Below are positions 1-12,639 of a stretch of 64,000 nt of DNA, one piece after another. The notes under the pieces are model-generated. The model was given only the letters and a program-made list of their open reading frames with translations, did not search any database and was not told where the DNA came from. The DNA comes from Rachycentron canadum (lineage: Eukaryota; Chordata; Actinopteri; Carangiformes; Rachycentridae). The stretch lies in assembly GCA_038496675.1 (NCBI GenBank), contig CM076666.1, positions 7,452,203 to 7,516,202 of the forward strand. The letters run 5' to 3'. Position numbers and translations under genes: made by a program. Numbering within the stretch: the stretch's first letter is position 1; each line of letters opens with the position of its first letter.

Positions 1-3000
1 TAGATTCAGTTGTATGGTACAAGAGCAGAGCACACACTACAACTAATGAGAACATGCAGACAGACACAACACAACTCAACAAAAATATTGTGAAAATATA
101 GCCACAATACCTTCACATATAACAAATTTAAAGGCTCGCATCCTCAGTGTTTTTGTGCCGTTTTGTTGTGCTGCATGTCTGTTGTCAAATGTGTGAATGT
201 AACTCTTCATTTGTCTGTTTAGGTTTTGTTTTTTTTTTTTTTTTGCTGCTTTTTTTTTTTTAATGTTGCATGCTCATTTGATATTTAATCATTTTTTTGT
301 GATATTCTTGCTAAAGTATTTTTCATTTTAATGTAGTTTATAATATTATAATGGAATTAAAGAAGAGAAAGAGCTAATGATTCTACACACCACAACATCT
401 CTTCATCTCATGAATATGATCACACTACATGAAATGGGAGCATGGGGCTAGAGTTGGATCACAAAAAATAATCGAAAATTTTTGCTAAAAAAAAATTGTA
501 AGACCTTTGTTTATCTTCCCTATTCATAAGTTTATTTTCTCCCCTTTTAAATTCAATAATTGCATCTGATTCACCACGGTTGCGGGTTGTATTTAATGAC
601 ATTGCCTGGTTGCATGTCTACCCCTGATTAATAGACTGGACTTGAACCACTTCTATTTACAAACACATTATTTATGAGGCAGTTAGTCATGAAGCTCAAG
701 CTCGGGGCAAATATGATTGGGTGAAGTGATTGATAGCATTTCTCCACACAAGGCTCGACTGTGAGGCAGCTCTAATTTGGTATTGAATCATTGGTCTAGT
801 GAGAAAACTTCTTTTCCTTGAACTTGAAGTTTACGCTGTGCTTTAATTGTTTAAGGATTGTTACTATCGCCCAAATCCAAATTTTTCTTTTCCAAGAAAC
901 GTTTTCTGACAAAGCCTGAATGTTTGGCAATTGGATAATAAAGTTTATTTTAACTGGAAAACCAGTAAAAAAAAAAGTAAAAAGGGAAATGTAATTAAAA
1001 ACTTTTATGACTGCGGTTTGCACTAATTTAAATTGAACAGGGTGCTGTGCTGTTTGAAGTTTGGCTTGAATCATTTACTGACCTACTCTCTCCAATGGTA
1101 GTGGAAGAAAATGAAACAAATAAAGACTGGAATGAAAAGAGCTGAATGTGTTGTAGGGAATGGGGGAGTAAGAGCAGTGGAAGATGGCAGGTAAAAAGAA
1201 TATAGTGGATGAGAGACAGAAGAAAGAAAAGAGATGTTTCCATAAAGGGGGATGAAGACAAAAACAAGTGTCTCTTCAACACAGTTTAATTACTATGTTT
1301 ATATGCATTTAATTTACATTAGATGTATTTGGAGGGAGCTAAATGCTATATTGATCAACCTACTAATATGTGCAGATTCAGTCTGTCTGAAACAATACCT
1401 GAATGATCATTTTTGTGGTTTGGATAGGTTAGAGGCCCTGAACATGAAGGCAGCTTGGTGCTATGACAGCTTCTTTTATGATCCATAAACCAAAATTTCA
1501 GTTTCAGAGGCTCAAATAAGGAAGGTTGTCCACATGTGCACATACAGTATAGCCCAGTAATCCTAAAATACACTCTGCTAAAAATTTGTAATACATTACT
1601 TAAGTTTTCAGTCATTTATAGATATGATGCAAGAATCAGCAGGTTTTTCACCTGGCAGCACTCTGAGTTGTGTCTTTGTGCGTGCACTTACCCCAGTCAT
1701 TAAGGTGTTTTGTGGGTGTCGAAATTCAGGTCTGATATCGGTATTCATCCTTTCTGAGACTAGATGTTTGCCTGCTTTCATCAAAGCAATGCTCTAAAGC
1801 ACAACAGGTGGATTTTAAATCTGAGTCATGCACCTTATTAATGAACTCCCTTTTTGGTGAAATGTTCTCCTGCTCAGCGGGGAGAACTTGTCGGAGCGCA
1901 GTTAAAATCTTTTATTTCCTTCTTTTACAAGCTTCGAGTCACAGAATGCTAGACCAGGAAAGAGGTGAGATGAGCAATGACATTTTAATGCATGGATGTT
2001 TTATGGGATAAATTCTTTTCAAATGTTTCCACTTTATCTTCCTTGATTTACAAAAGACTATCTGTATGTGACATGGCAGATAATTAATATAACATATATA
2101 GTATTCTCAATTCATTTTGATATGTAACACTTTTATTGAAGAGAGAGTTGAACATGCACAGTCCTGAATGTGTTCACACCTTACTAGAAATTTATTGGAA
2201 TCTCATCTCTTTGGCTGCAATAATAAATACTGAACTCATTCTATATGGCAATATATATGAACCCAAAAGTAAATTTAGTGTGACATCTGCACAAGTCATT
2301 TGCATATACAGAGAATCAAGAGAGATTAAATTCATAGCCAAGGCGTGATGATTTATAGGTGCTATATTTTTTTTTTACAATAACAGCTCATACTTTGTAT
2401 TAACTATATGCTGCTCAGTAAAGATTTGATTTGATTTGCACTGTGAAAAATAGTTTCTGCTGCACCGTGATGTTGTTCATCCACCAAGGCATACACAAGT
2501 GAAATGTCTCATTTAAATTTGTAATTCTGATATTTCCAACAGGCACATGAAGGCAGCATATATTTAATTTTAGTTTGTGTTGTGAATTAATTGAAGCTGG
2601 GTCAATCAGTCTGTGAAATGTGAGCTGTGGCAAGGTAAAGTAAGGTAAAGGGAGAAAGTTGGATTCAAAAAGATGCGGTAAGTTTGTTTATCTCACAGAC
2701 TCAAACAGCGTGGTATCGGTGTCTTTATAATTACAATGTATCAAATCACAACGTGAGAACAATGTGGCAGCATGAAAGAGTTGCTGAGGTGTAGTGATGA
2801 TCCTACAAAGAAACGTCAACTGAAACCACAGCACCCCTCAGCTTGAGGCTACAGAGCTTTATGGCAACTTTTGGCTAATTGTTTCAGAGACAAAGTCGAG
2901 ATTTCTTTCACATTTTCCCCGAAAGGAAGGAAAAAGCCTCAAAAGGTCCCTAATCTCCAACTTCTAACTCCTAACAATCAGCTAAAGAGTTATGTTATGT

Positions 3001-3261
3001 TGATGTTGTGTTCATAACAAATAAAAAATGGTACTGCAGGGTCATGTAAAATTTTGAATTGCATGCATTGATGTATTTTTACATGTTATTACCTTGTTAT
3101 GATCCTGTGATAATATTTAGGGTCATTTTTCTAGTCATCTGACAAATATAGTTTATCTCTGGCTGAGTTTTGACCAATTCCTAAGTCAAACATCTGTTTT
3201 GTTAGCTGCTAAATGCCTCCAGTATGTTCACCAGTTAGTTGCTAACTTTTTCTGCCTTCCA
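1..3261. other. Non-coding stretch, no gene seen
   Basis: AT-rich sequence with stop codons in all frames and no recognisable protein motif. It holds a T-rich run at about 223-261 and many short A/T runs. At about 2418-2440 there is a short AAGATTTGATTTGATTTG string of the kind that ends some fish retroposons, too short to assign. I see no other structure. Confidence 0.6.
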
Positions 3262-3273
3262 TCTGGTGCTGGA

Positions 3274-3552
3274 GAGGGTTGCATGGTGGCACAGTGGTTA
3301 ACACTGTGGTCTCACAGCAGAATGTTCTCCCTGTGCCTGCATGGGTTCACTCCAGGTAATCCAGCTTCCTCCAACTGTCCAAAGACCTGAACATTAGGTT
3401 AATTGGTGACTCTAAATTGCCTGTGGGCATGGATGTGAGTGTCAACCCTGCGATAGACTGGCCACCCCGCCTTCATCTAATCTCAGCTAGGATTGGCTCC
3501 AGCTCCACCACAACCCTGCACAGACAAATAGTATAGATAATTGATGGATAGG
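3274..3552 (+). mobile_element. tRNA-related SINE-like element, copy 1
   Basis: The head carries a perfect RNA polymerase III A box (TGGCACAGTGG, 3287-3297), followed by the family body: a segment about a reference-like 'mid' region near 3402-3420, then GCGATAGACTGG and GGATTGGCTCCAGC, and a short GATGGATAGG tail. It is flanked by an imperfect 12-bp direct repeat, TCTGGTGCTGGA (3262-3273) and TCTGGTGATGGA (3553-3564), 11 of 12 identical. This is what target-primed retroposition leaves. The B-box region is missing, so the copy is shorter than the copy near 49.7-50.1 kb. It has no coding capacity. I recognise the family as common in percomorph genomes; the name is not assigned. Confidence 0.8.
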
Positions 3553-3885
3553 TCTGGTGATGGAAGGAAGTGTATTGAGTTTTTCAAAGAAAATTGCTGC
3601 TACATGTGCAAATGATACACGTGAGAATGGTGAATCAAAACAGTAAAATTGCACATTATAGAAACTTATTAAAGCATCTGCCGCTGGGAAATTCTGCACA
3701 AAAAAGGCACAAAAAGGGCAAAACCAAAAGTCTAGAAAAACAACAAAGAGGGAGTGCTCTTTTATAACACACCGTCTACAATTGTTGTGTATGTTCATAA
3801 CAGAGCAGCCCTGTCTCTCAACAATTGTTCTATAGTCATAAAGATGAGAATGATTTGCTTCAGGTGAAATGAAAAAAACTAAACC

Positions 3886-3887
<2 letters not shown>

Positions 3888-3916
<29 letters not shown>
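3888..3916. repeat. (AC)n microsatellite
   Basis: Pure dinucleotide array of 29 bp. It forces an artefactual Val-Cys run in a minus-strand open frame here. Confidence 0.97.
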
Positions 3917-3920
<4 letters not shown>

Positions 3921-4442
3921 CTCTCTGTAGTTTGAAGATGCAAATAATAAAAATAAAAAAACAATGACGAAGCTGTCAGACCGTTTTGAATGTCTTACAT
4001 TTATAACTGGCAAATAGTCGGGAAAACAATTATTATCATTCAACTATAGCATTTAATATTAAAAGAGAATAATAGCTACAAGCAATTATGCATTTTTTTT
4101 CCCAGGCTACATTTTTCTTATCAAACACAGGAAGTATGAGTTTGAATAAGGCAAACAAAACTCTTTCCTTAACAGTTTCAAACCACAGACAAGGTACAGA
4201 CTTCAGAGGGAGATAGGCAGATGGAGTTATATACCAAAAAAAGAAATACAGACAGACCCATATACAGGCAGCAGGTACATGAGGATGTGCAGACTCACAG
4301 TTGGAGGCAGGGATGTGTTGTGAGGTGGAGAGAACAGAGAGGGGCAGACAGAAGCACAGGCAGAGCAACTGCTACAGAAACATTGAGAGGAGAAGCCAGA
4401 CAGGTCAGAGATGTTTTAAAGGAACGAGCCTATAACATAGAC

Positions 4443-4461
4443 AGAGAGAGAGAGAGAGAGA
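4443..4461. repeat. (GA)n microsatellite
   Basis: Short pure AG/GA array of about 19 bp at the end of a purine-rich stretch (about 4200-4460). A second short array, (TG)7, lies at 4565-4579. Confidence 0.9.
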
Positions 4462-5706
4462 TGGATAGCATTAAGGTTTAAAGAAGAGCAGAACAGACAG
4501 TCGGATCTCCCAAACCTGCTGCTCAGGGGAAGTGACCTTTACAGGATCAGAGCTGAAGCAACAGTCTGTGTGTGTGTGTTTTATATATACCCACATGACA
4601 TATTTGTGTAAACATGTTTACAGAACGTGTAAGGCACAAGATGCTCTTGCAAAAGCAAATATTTTTAGAGAGAGCCAACTCAATTACATTTTTCATCAAC
4701 AATATGACAATAGGTCTCCAGGAGAGTTGCAAGCTGTTTCGCTGTTCCATACAAGACACTCGGTCAAGGTTAGGGAAGGTGCTCTCTCCGTGGTCGTAGT
4801 TAAAAATTGAAAACGCAAAATTAAAAAAAATTTAAATAAAAATCAATATTTTACTAAACTTAAAAAAGTGCATTTGTTACCTAAACCACGTGACACTCTG
4901 GATACAAGCCATCAACCATCCTCTTCTACGACCATCCAATAAAAGAACTGGAAAAACACAAAGCCAGTGAACATATTGCAGACACCTAGTACGTCTTCTG
5001 TAAAACATTTTGTTAGCTCTACCACCAAGACCTCTGTCATCCCTGAAACTATAAAACCACCAGAAAGCTGTCCCGAGTTGATCAGGATTACGGACGGACC
5101 TTGCTGTGTTTTATGGTGTTTTCTGTCTGAAAAATGAAAATGCTGGGTGAAAAAACTACTTACTACAAGTTTGGTCAAATGCCTTATTTAAACTGCTTGC
5201 TGTTTTTCAGAGCAACATGTTTTCAGATGTTTGAATGATGTGAGCTCGACAAAATGAAATGAAGTTCACATTTCTAAATTTGGGGGGGGGGGGTCTCAAG
5301 AGTGGATACATCAAACCCTAAACAAATAAAACAGAAACTATTTGCATGACTGTGTTTCAACTGAGCATTGCTGCAACAACCAAAAGCTGGCATCTGTGAG
5401 AGGGCTTGAATCCTGATGATTAAATTGTGAATATTCTCACACAACATTTGTTTCTTTTGTTAGCTCTTTCCAGGTGAATAATGCATCGATGTCAAACAAC
5501 ACATTTCTGTTGTATGACATAGGAATATAAAGGCACAAAAAATATGTTTATTTTTTTCAAGATTTTTAGGACTACACTTTTCTGCACATTTTATACAATG
5601 GAGCCATGATGTTTTGAAACATTCAATCATGTCTTTTCATGTGAGTGACATTTTTTCCACTTTTCTATGCACACTTCAAAGGAGCTTTATAGTTTTGCTC
5701 ATGCTA

Positions 5707-5995
5707 TATATCTTAGCAACAACAGTTTACTTTTCAGTCTAGAGGAAATGCAGACTTTCCTTTCCTCACTTTTCTATTACCATTTCTTTCTTTGGCTGAA
5801 GTTAGAATGCTAACCAGCCAGCCACGACCATGGTTGGCCTATCTCGTCACTTTCCGATACTTAGTCACTGTTGCATCCGGTCTCTGAAGGCATATTTTAA
5901 CTGTCCTGTAAATGTAACAATGACTGAAGCTCTCTGCAACACTGCTATTAACACTGACACTGGTCATGTAGCAATAGCAAAGTTTAGCAATAGCA
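5707..5995 (+). repeat. Dispersed repeat family A, copy 1
   Basis: This shares an ordered series of blocks with 25387-25738, same strand, 20 kb away: TCTAGAGGAAA, then GCTGAAGTTAG-ATGCTAACCAGC, then GTCACTTTC-GATA, then GCTGAAGCTCT. The order and spacing are kept although single positions have diverged. This fits two old copies of one interspersed element. I recognise the GTTAGCATGCTAACCAGCTAGC core as common in teleost genomes. No terminal repeats or coding sequence are visible, so the class is not assigned. Confidence 0.6.
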
Positions 5996-8509
5996 CTTAA
6001 CTTTTCTGTGTGTGTTTTAGAGACCAAGAGCATGTATAAGCACTTCCCATGTGCATGTGATAGTGTATTTTAACTTTTGTGTTGACTCTCTCTGACCTGA
6101 GGCGAGGACAGTAAATTGACATGCCGAAGTGCTAGGAAGAAGTTTGAATTGAGGTGAGGTCCCATTGAGAGACTCTTGACTTTCCAATAAAAACTTTCTG
6201 AGCTAATTGAAAAAAAAACTCAAACCAAAGATCAAGGGATTTTCAGTCTGCAGTCTTTACAGAGCCTAAAATACATTTTTTAGATTTTAAGATAGTCTTG
6301 TTGTCACATAGCTGCTCTCAGCAGGTAAATAGTGGTTATTCACCACATGAAACCTGCACCTACTGATAAAGAAGATAAACACCAAAGCTATCAGCTTTCA
6401 GCTCTTTGCTCTGTGGAGTTCCACCCTCCCCGTGCTCCTGTCAGATTAACTCCAGGTTCCATGGTCTACTCAGACGGCCCAAAAACTACCAACAAATTAG
6501 TCTTACTTGCATGCTTTTATACTGCAGTTTATTAGTACATGTTAGTGCAGCTGGTGTCTGACTGTGGTGAAGTATCAACCGGTTCATGCTGTGTCTCTGC
6601 CCTCTGCCCTGTACATCCTGGAAAAGCCTCCAGCACCCCCCTCAGGCAAATCCTTCCACAGCCTGGGCTCTCGCAGCAATGTTTACAGCATGTGGGAAAT
6701 TACACGTCAGAACAAACAAGACCAAAAAAAACAAAATGGTACCAGTAAAGACACAAAGTTGTCAGAGGTGATGTACCATTGGAGAGTTTGCACATTTTAA
6801 TGATGAAACCCGCTCATATGAACAGTATTCAAAAAAAGAAGGAAAGTTGGAGCCGATGAATTGGAGTAAAAAAGGAAACGTGTGAACAGCATATGTGGAA
6901 AACAAAGACACATTTGTACAAGTCCATTCAGTGTTATGTAATTGAGAAGCTAGACATTCCCAGTGCATCTCATTACAGGATCAAATTCCTTGAGATTCCT
7001 TTGGATTAGTCTCTGTGTGCTTTTCCTCCAGGGTTAGTTACTAAAGATTTTCCTTGTAGCTCCTTTAATTAGGCACTAATTTGTCTAGCTGGACACACTT
7101 TTAAAGTACCATTTCTTTAATGATCATCCATTACTGTGGGTTACTGGGCTAAATCAAACTAAAACAGTGACAATTTATCACCTTAACAGGAAAAAACAGT
7201 CCCTGTACTTTCTATTTGTTTTACTTGGTCCCTATGGAAAAGTACTTTCATCCTTTATCTCTATTATAATTAGCACCTAAAATGTTCTTGTTTTGGGTGG
7301 TTTTATTGTTCTGTATTTTGATTCTGTCACTGTATTTTGGCAATCTGTGCTGTCTTTTCCATAGATCAAGATGATACAATATATAACGGATGATATTGTT
7401 AATGATGCTCAGCCCCCATTGGCCAAATCTGTGTCAAGATGAATGGGTTGCATTCTGTCTGGTTGAGTTTTGGACTTTAAAGGTGTAACAGTTTGAGATT
7501 TAATTATAGCTTCAGTCTTAGGCAAATCACCTTTACAGGGCTGAGGGGTATTTTCCAGATAATCAATTGTTATGATGAAGCTACAAAGCCAGTTGAAAAA
7601 ATAATTTAGTACCTTAGGTATAAAGTGTGATATCATGGTCATCTCTGGAAAAAACACTGTCAAAGATTGATACTTTTCACCAATGCAGATTTTAAGTTAA
7701 TAAAGATTTAAACTGGGTTAGGCCTGAATGGGTCTAAATGAAAAGTGGAGGATATGGGCAGGATTTGCAAGTCTTACAAGTCATGGACAGTGTAGCACAA
7801 AATTTTAATCAAGCTTTATTTGTTACTGTCAGCCACAAATTGCCCACACCTTACACAGAAAGACAAAAGCAGACAAAATGTAAGAGCAGACAGGTACAGG
7901 TCTTTTGGGCTGACTCCCAGCAGATTCCCAATGCTTCCCTTAGGACAGCACCTTTTTAAACATTCACATACACACATACATGCTCACACACACCCACACA
8001 CCAGGCTAATCTATTCTTGATGGATTGTAATACCGAGGTCAGGTCATGTCTGTGCCTCCTCATCGGCTTGTTAAATCTCACTCTGAAACACATTCAGCAT
8101 TTAAACGCTTTGTGATAATTAGGCTTCCTGCAGCAAACAGCCAATCCTGACTGACCTGCATTATTACCATTTTGAACTCACTTAGATGGAGATGGGGAGC
8201 ACATATCGCACTCTGTGTTGTTTGAGAGGTTCTTTTGAAGCAAGCAGCAGTGCAACAGAAATTTGCTTTCATTATAAAAAGATTTTGGTAAACAATAATA
8301 TTGAGGTATTAGAATAATAAAACATTTTTGTATGGACAAAGAATGATGCCTAAAGTACTGGCTTTAGACTCAGTGGTGCTTTGTCTCCAGGCAGCTTTTC
8401 CCAACATGGTGAAGTCATGACTTGATATTGTTTTTAGTCTGATTTGACATTCCTCTCTATTGAACAGCTAAGTAGGCAAAGAAAAGCAGGATTTCAAAAC
8501 ACAGTTCAT
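5996..8509. other. Non-coding stretch, no gene seen
   Basis: No element boundary recognised. Three overlapping plus-strand open frames at 6539-6800 have no recognisable domain and no convincing splice sites. A CA-rich, imperfect array lies at about 7961-8001. A 160-bp block at about 8085-8240 looks like moderately complex sequence (TGATAATTAGGC and similar AT-rich motifs) but carries nothing I can name. Confidence 0.5.
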
Positions 8510-8518
8510 CACACACAT

Positions 8519-8586
<68 letters not shown>

Positions 8587-8594
8587 AGAGAGAG
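8510..8594. repeat. Compound (AC)n-(AG)n microsatellite
   Basis: A pure (AC)31 array at 8521-8582 with an interrupted CA lead-in, then a short (AG)n array to 8594. It is one of the longest arrays in the window and is likely to vary in length between individuals. Confidence 0.97.
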
Positions 8595-9404
8595 TAAACA
8601 TTTAATTCTAGCAGCAGCAAAGGAAAATCAAGACATTTGGAAAAGCCTGATCTTTTAAACATGAGTTCATATTTCTCAAAATAACATAATAGTGTCGTGT
8701 GCTGTTCAAAGCTACATAATCTATTAATTTCCATGTTGAAGCATCAACCTTGACGAAAATCCAATTTATTTTAATGTCCTCTACCCTACGTTTGTGTTGC
8801 ATTAGTCTTTGTCTTGGTTTCGTCATTTTTGCTGCTGCGTCCTTTGTGTTTGGTCACAACTATAATGTGAGCGTGCGAAACAGTATATGAAAACTTAAGT
8901 AAAAGCCAGAGGCAGCATGTCTTAACTATCATTGAATCCTTGTATATCCAGAGCCAGTGTGACTTACTGATAAATTTGTCTATAAAGTGTCCTTGGCAGA
9001 AGTAACAGGGCCGTGTTTAGTCTCGTAAAACTGATGAGACGCAGGGACAATCATGTTTAGCTTTTATTTGAAATATGGGAAATACATTAACACAGCATCT
9101 CTCTTGCAGGATTATTGTGAAATTAATATCTTAGAAATTATGGACATGGCCATTTCATAAATATAAATTGGAGAGATGCATATACAATGAAATCAAAGCT
9201 CCATTCTTAGGCCAAAGTGTTGATGAGTCCACCTTTTTAAGGCTCTTATATGTAACAAAATAATCAGTTACATCATAATTGCATTCATACGATTAATTTT
9301 TTGCAGTATTTTGTTCATGCAGACTTTATAACCAGCTCCTGCTCCTCTGAATTTTTTGGATGTGTATATAGCTTTCCCATTATTTGATAAGTGTCTGACT
9401 AACT
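8595..9404. other. Non-coding stretch, nothing recognised
   Basis: AT-rich with no gene, array or element boundary that I can support. Confidence 0.5.
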
Positions 9405-9800
9405 AGAACAGCGCTTTGAGCTAAATGCTAATGTCAGCATACTGATAAGCTCATAATGACAATGCTAATATTCAGATGCTTACCAGGTATAATGTTCTAC
9501 CATGTTGTGTAAGCATTTCAACATTTGGATATTACTGCTGATAAGTCTGAGATTTCTGAGAAATTATTGGAATAAACCAAAATACTGTACAAATTTAAAA
9601 AACTGGCCTGATAACAGTGATACATAAATACATAAATGCCATGGTTGCGAGAATATAAATGTCTCTACTACATTTTACAGAAATCCATCCAATAAGACAG
9701 TTTCACTCAGAACCAGAAATGTCAACCTTTTGGTGGCAAATGAAAATCATCGAATTGATGAGGATGAATATTCTGCAGAACATAAATTAAATAGGCAACA
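9405..9800 (+). repeat. Dispersed repeat family B, copy 1
   Basis: Contains GAGCTAAATGCTAATGTCAG, an AATGACAATGCTAA block, a GGTATAATGTTCTACCATG block, a CATAAACC-like/AAACCAAAATACTG block, and AAATCCATCCAATA with AATGTCAACCTTTTGGTGGC near the end. The same series, more complete, is at 59570-60095. I know this family as a very abundant teleost interspersed repeat. It has no coding capacity here, and the copy is internally shortened and diverged. Confidence 0.65.
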
Positions 9801-10458
9801 GGTTTCTGAATGACTCAGTGTATGTTGCTACATATTACCAAACCAGTTACAGCTATTACATTACCTATGACTACACTGCATTGACTTACATTTTTTCGCT
9901 GGACATTTAACCTGACCTCATCCATAATCATTACATGCTAACATTCAATCCCTATTCTAACCTGAACTTAACTATAATTATAATTTGCCCTGTAGTTAAA
10001 TGTAATTTGTCTAGCGGGGACCTCACTTTGTCTCAGATTGGAGGTGAGTCCCCACTTTGTCACTGTGAAAAATGTGTCCATATGCACACTTGAATACAAG
10101 ACACAAACAAACACCCAGTAATTGTCTCTCTGTCAGCGCCTCTGGCCTTCATACTGACAACTTCATTCAACCTGTAAATATATCAGCGGCATTATGCCAG
10201 TCACTGTCAGCTATGATGGGTGTGCGTGGCCATTAGTATGCCTCAGGCCGGTGTGTGTGCCTTTGTTTGGTGTGAGACTTGTGTGAGCATGCGTGTCTTT
10301 GCCTCATGTTTTCAACATGATAAGTAAACATTAGTATGGTAATTGCTAACACTCAAATTAATTATTTTATCTCCAGTTTCTGTTATGGGCCAGACAAATA
10401 ATGTATACAAATTAAACTAAACATGAAGTTCAATCTCAGGTCGGCTCAGTTCATACTA

Positions 10459-10476
10459 TTTTTTTTTTTTTTTTTT
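10459..10476. repeat. Poly(T) tract
   Basis: Eighteen consecutive T residues. No element body directly attached to it was recognised. Confidence 0.9.
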
Positions 10477-10654
10477 AGTGCAGTGTGTTAAAACGCCAAC
10501 ATTGTCTGTTTGGTAAGAGGCAGGTTGTTTGAGTGTGCGTTTTGTTGTATGTGTGTTTACATGGATGGTTGGGAGTGTTCATCCCCCTCACTCTTAGCAT
10601 TATGGTGTTTTAACGACTCTGGCAGATGTTGTTGTTGTTTTTGTGAGAGAATGA

Positions 10655-10870
10655 ACTCACTTGAGTGTGAGATGGTGATCTGGTGAGATTACCTGCCTTT
10701 CCCCCCTCAAGGGCACATTTTAATGGTGCTGTAAATCAGCAAAGAGCTCATTTTGTATGAATTATGCTGCCATCTCTTTGCTGATGGAGAAAGAGCTGAC
10801 TGGTCGGCCAATTAATTAATCTGCTGTTAAGAGATGCTGTATGTTGTGTGTGATTAACAGTATTCAATCA
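10655..10870. promoter_or_regulatory. Candidate conserved non-coding element (enhancer-like)
   Basis: Complex sequence without simple repeats, holding a CAATTAATTAAT block (10809-10820) typical of homeodomain sites. It also has a perfect 12-bp inverted repeat: ATCAGCAAAGAG at 10735-10746 and CTCTTTGCTGAT at 10774-10785. AAAGAGCT occurs twice (inside the left arm and near 10790). These features suggest paired transcription-factor sites. Conservation cannot be judged from one sequence, so this is inference. Confidence 0.3.
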
Positions 10871-12212
10871 ATTCTGTATATTTTTTTAATTCTTGTCAGT
10901 CACTCACTCAGTCACGTGCTGTTCACCATTACTGCCACTGCAGAAAAAAGTGACTGTGAATGATGGTCTTCACAAAGAAAAACACATCTATGCTTTATCA
11001 TGTAAACAAACTAAACTAGTTTCCAAGACAGACAAAAACCTACAGTTAAACATATGTTAATACACAATGTAAAATGACGGATGGATGATAAGGCAGAGAC
11101 AGATTGAAAGAAAAAGAGGGATTTGGATGGAAGTAGCGCGATTACTGTCACTTTGAGACCTGACTCAATGAGCTGAGAGAGACAGAGGGAAGGAGAGATG
11201 GATTCACAGAAATAGAGAGTGCAATGGTTTCTAACTTTGATCACCTGTCTGAGGTTTTGCTGAACGGCCTAGTCTCATGAGACGATGAGAAAATGAATCC
11301 AAATGACAATTTTTTTTCACGAGGACACAAAAATTTTTTAGTTCCCCAACTGTATTTTATTATTTTTATTATATCTGAATTATTATTATCAATTCTGACT
11401 TAAAACTGCATTTCAATAGCGAAATGGTTGTGTTGAGATATTTTTACTGTCATAAATGGTAAAATGTCAGAAAATGAACCGAGGTTTACAACAACTAGTC
11501 ATTTTAGATGAACTTTTATTTCTTCAACAAATGCAAAAGGTGACTCTGAGAAATTCAACCACAAACTGATGGGGATAGAGGGCAGGGCTCCAGCATGACA
11601 TTTAAAAGGCTGAAACTATAGGTCTCATACAAGTTCACAACAAGTGCTTGGCCAAATTTCATAAACATAAAACAGTGGCTTAATATGTCAATGAAACTGA
11701 CATATAAGATGTTCAAGATATAACCATGGGTATTACTAAATATTTAATGAGTACAAAATGCTATACTCATGCCATTTAATTTGATGTAAATTACACCAGT
11801 GCAGTGGTGTGAAACAGGAGCTTCTGCCTGGACTGCCGACTCAGCAGCTGAGCTGTGCAGAACACAAATTTGAGCCACTTTCACTTTTTGAAATTAACAC
11901 CAAGCAAACCTTAGTAAAACCTTCTAAAGTATTAAACATGGTGTAAATTGATAATTTTCCGCAGTTACTATGACAAAGTGAAGCGTAAATGCATTTTCAT
12001 GACAACTTTATTTTAATCAATCTTATGCTAAAAGGAAGTCGTCTTAACATGCCAAAAATGAGTTTAACTGTCATGCTGGCATAATAAATTTTGTAATCAA
12101 AATAGAAAATACACATAGGAAATTCACATATTATCCACCAAAGATCAAAGCCTCTCATCCTTGAATATTTCCCAAGACAACGTTTTGTCATTAAAACTAG
12201 TTGGATGGAATT
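10871..12212. other. Non-coding stretch, nothing recognised
   Basis: AT-rich sequence with short chance open frames and no recognised repeat or gene. Confidence 0.5.
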
Positions 12213-12634
12213 GCTAGCTTTATTTTGGCTTCATGGTTTGGTCACCCATTGTGATTAAGCTGCAGGCAGAACTACTGATCTGTTGAGACAGCCTTGACTT
12301 CCTCCTGCTGCTGCTGGTAGTCTGGTGCTGTGTAGTCAATTGTTTACTCCTTAAATACTTTTTCTTTCTTTTGGCCCCAATTCTTTCTTCTCTTTCTTGA
12401 TGCATCTTGTCTACAAAGCCCCTCTCTCTGAACATCAACTTCCTCTGCTGACCTTCTCTGTTGACTCCTAAATGTCAGATCAGTTTCCTCCTTCTCATGT
12501 GTAGTGAGGAAAGTTTGAGCGGAAAGACTGAGACCACTTTTCTCAGACCTTCGGACCCCGCTGTATGTGGAGTAAGAATGGACAGAAACAGCCTTTGAAC
12601 AGAAAGCCATGCTTGCCTTAGCTCTGTCCCACAA
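12213..12634 (-). other. Possible transcribed or exon-like block, unrecognised
   Basis: On the minus strand there is a 96-codon open frame (12634-12344), polar and rich in Arg, Lys, Glu and Ser. A second frame overlaps it and runs to 12220, where an AATAAA signal lies on the minus strand (12219-12224). The combination could be the end of a non-coding or decayed transcript. I recognise no domain, no signal peptide and no membrane segment, and the length is within chance for this window. Confidence 0.15.
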
Positions 12635-12639
12635 CTACA

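Larger units (their letters stand above)
3565..5706. other. Non-coding stretch with short simple repeats
   Basis: Apart from the arrays listed separately, this stretch has no recognisable gene or element. A run of 12 G residues lies at 5282-5293. Open frames are short and have no family resemblance. Confidence 0.55.

Noticed and set aside
6539..6800. Three overlapping plus-strand open frames
   Set aside because: Frames in different registers over the same DNA, no family motif, no splice-site support.
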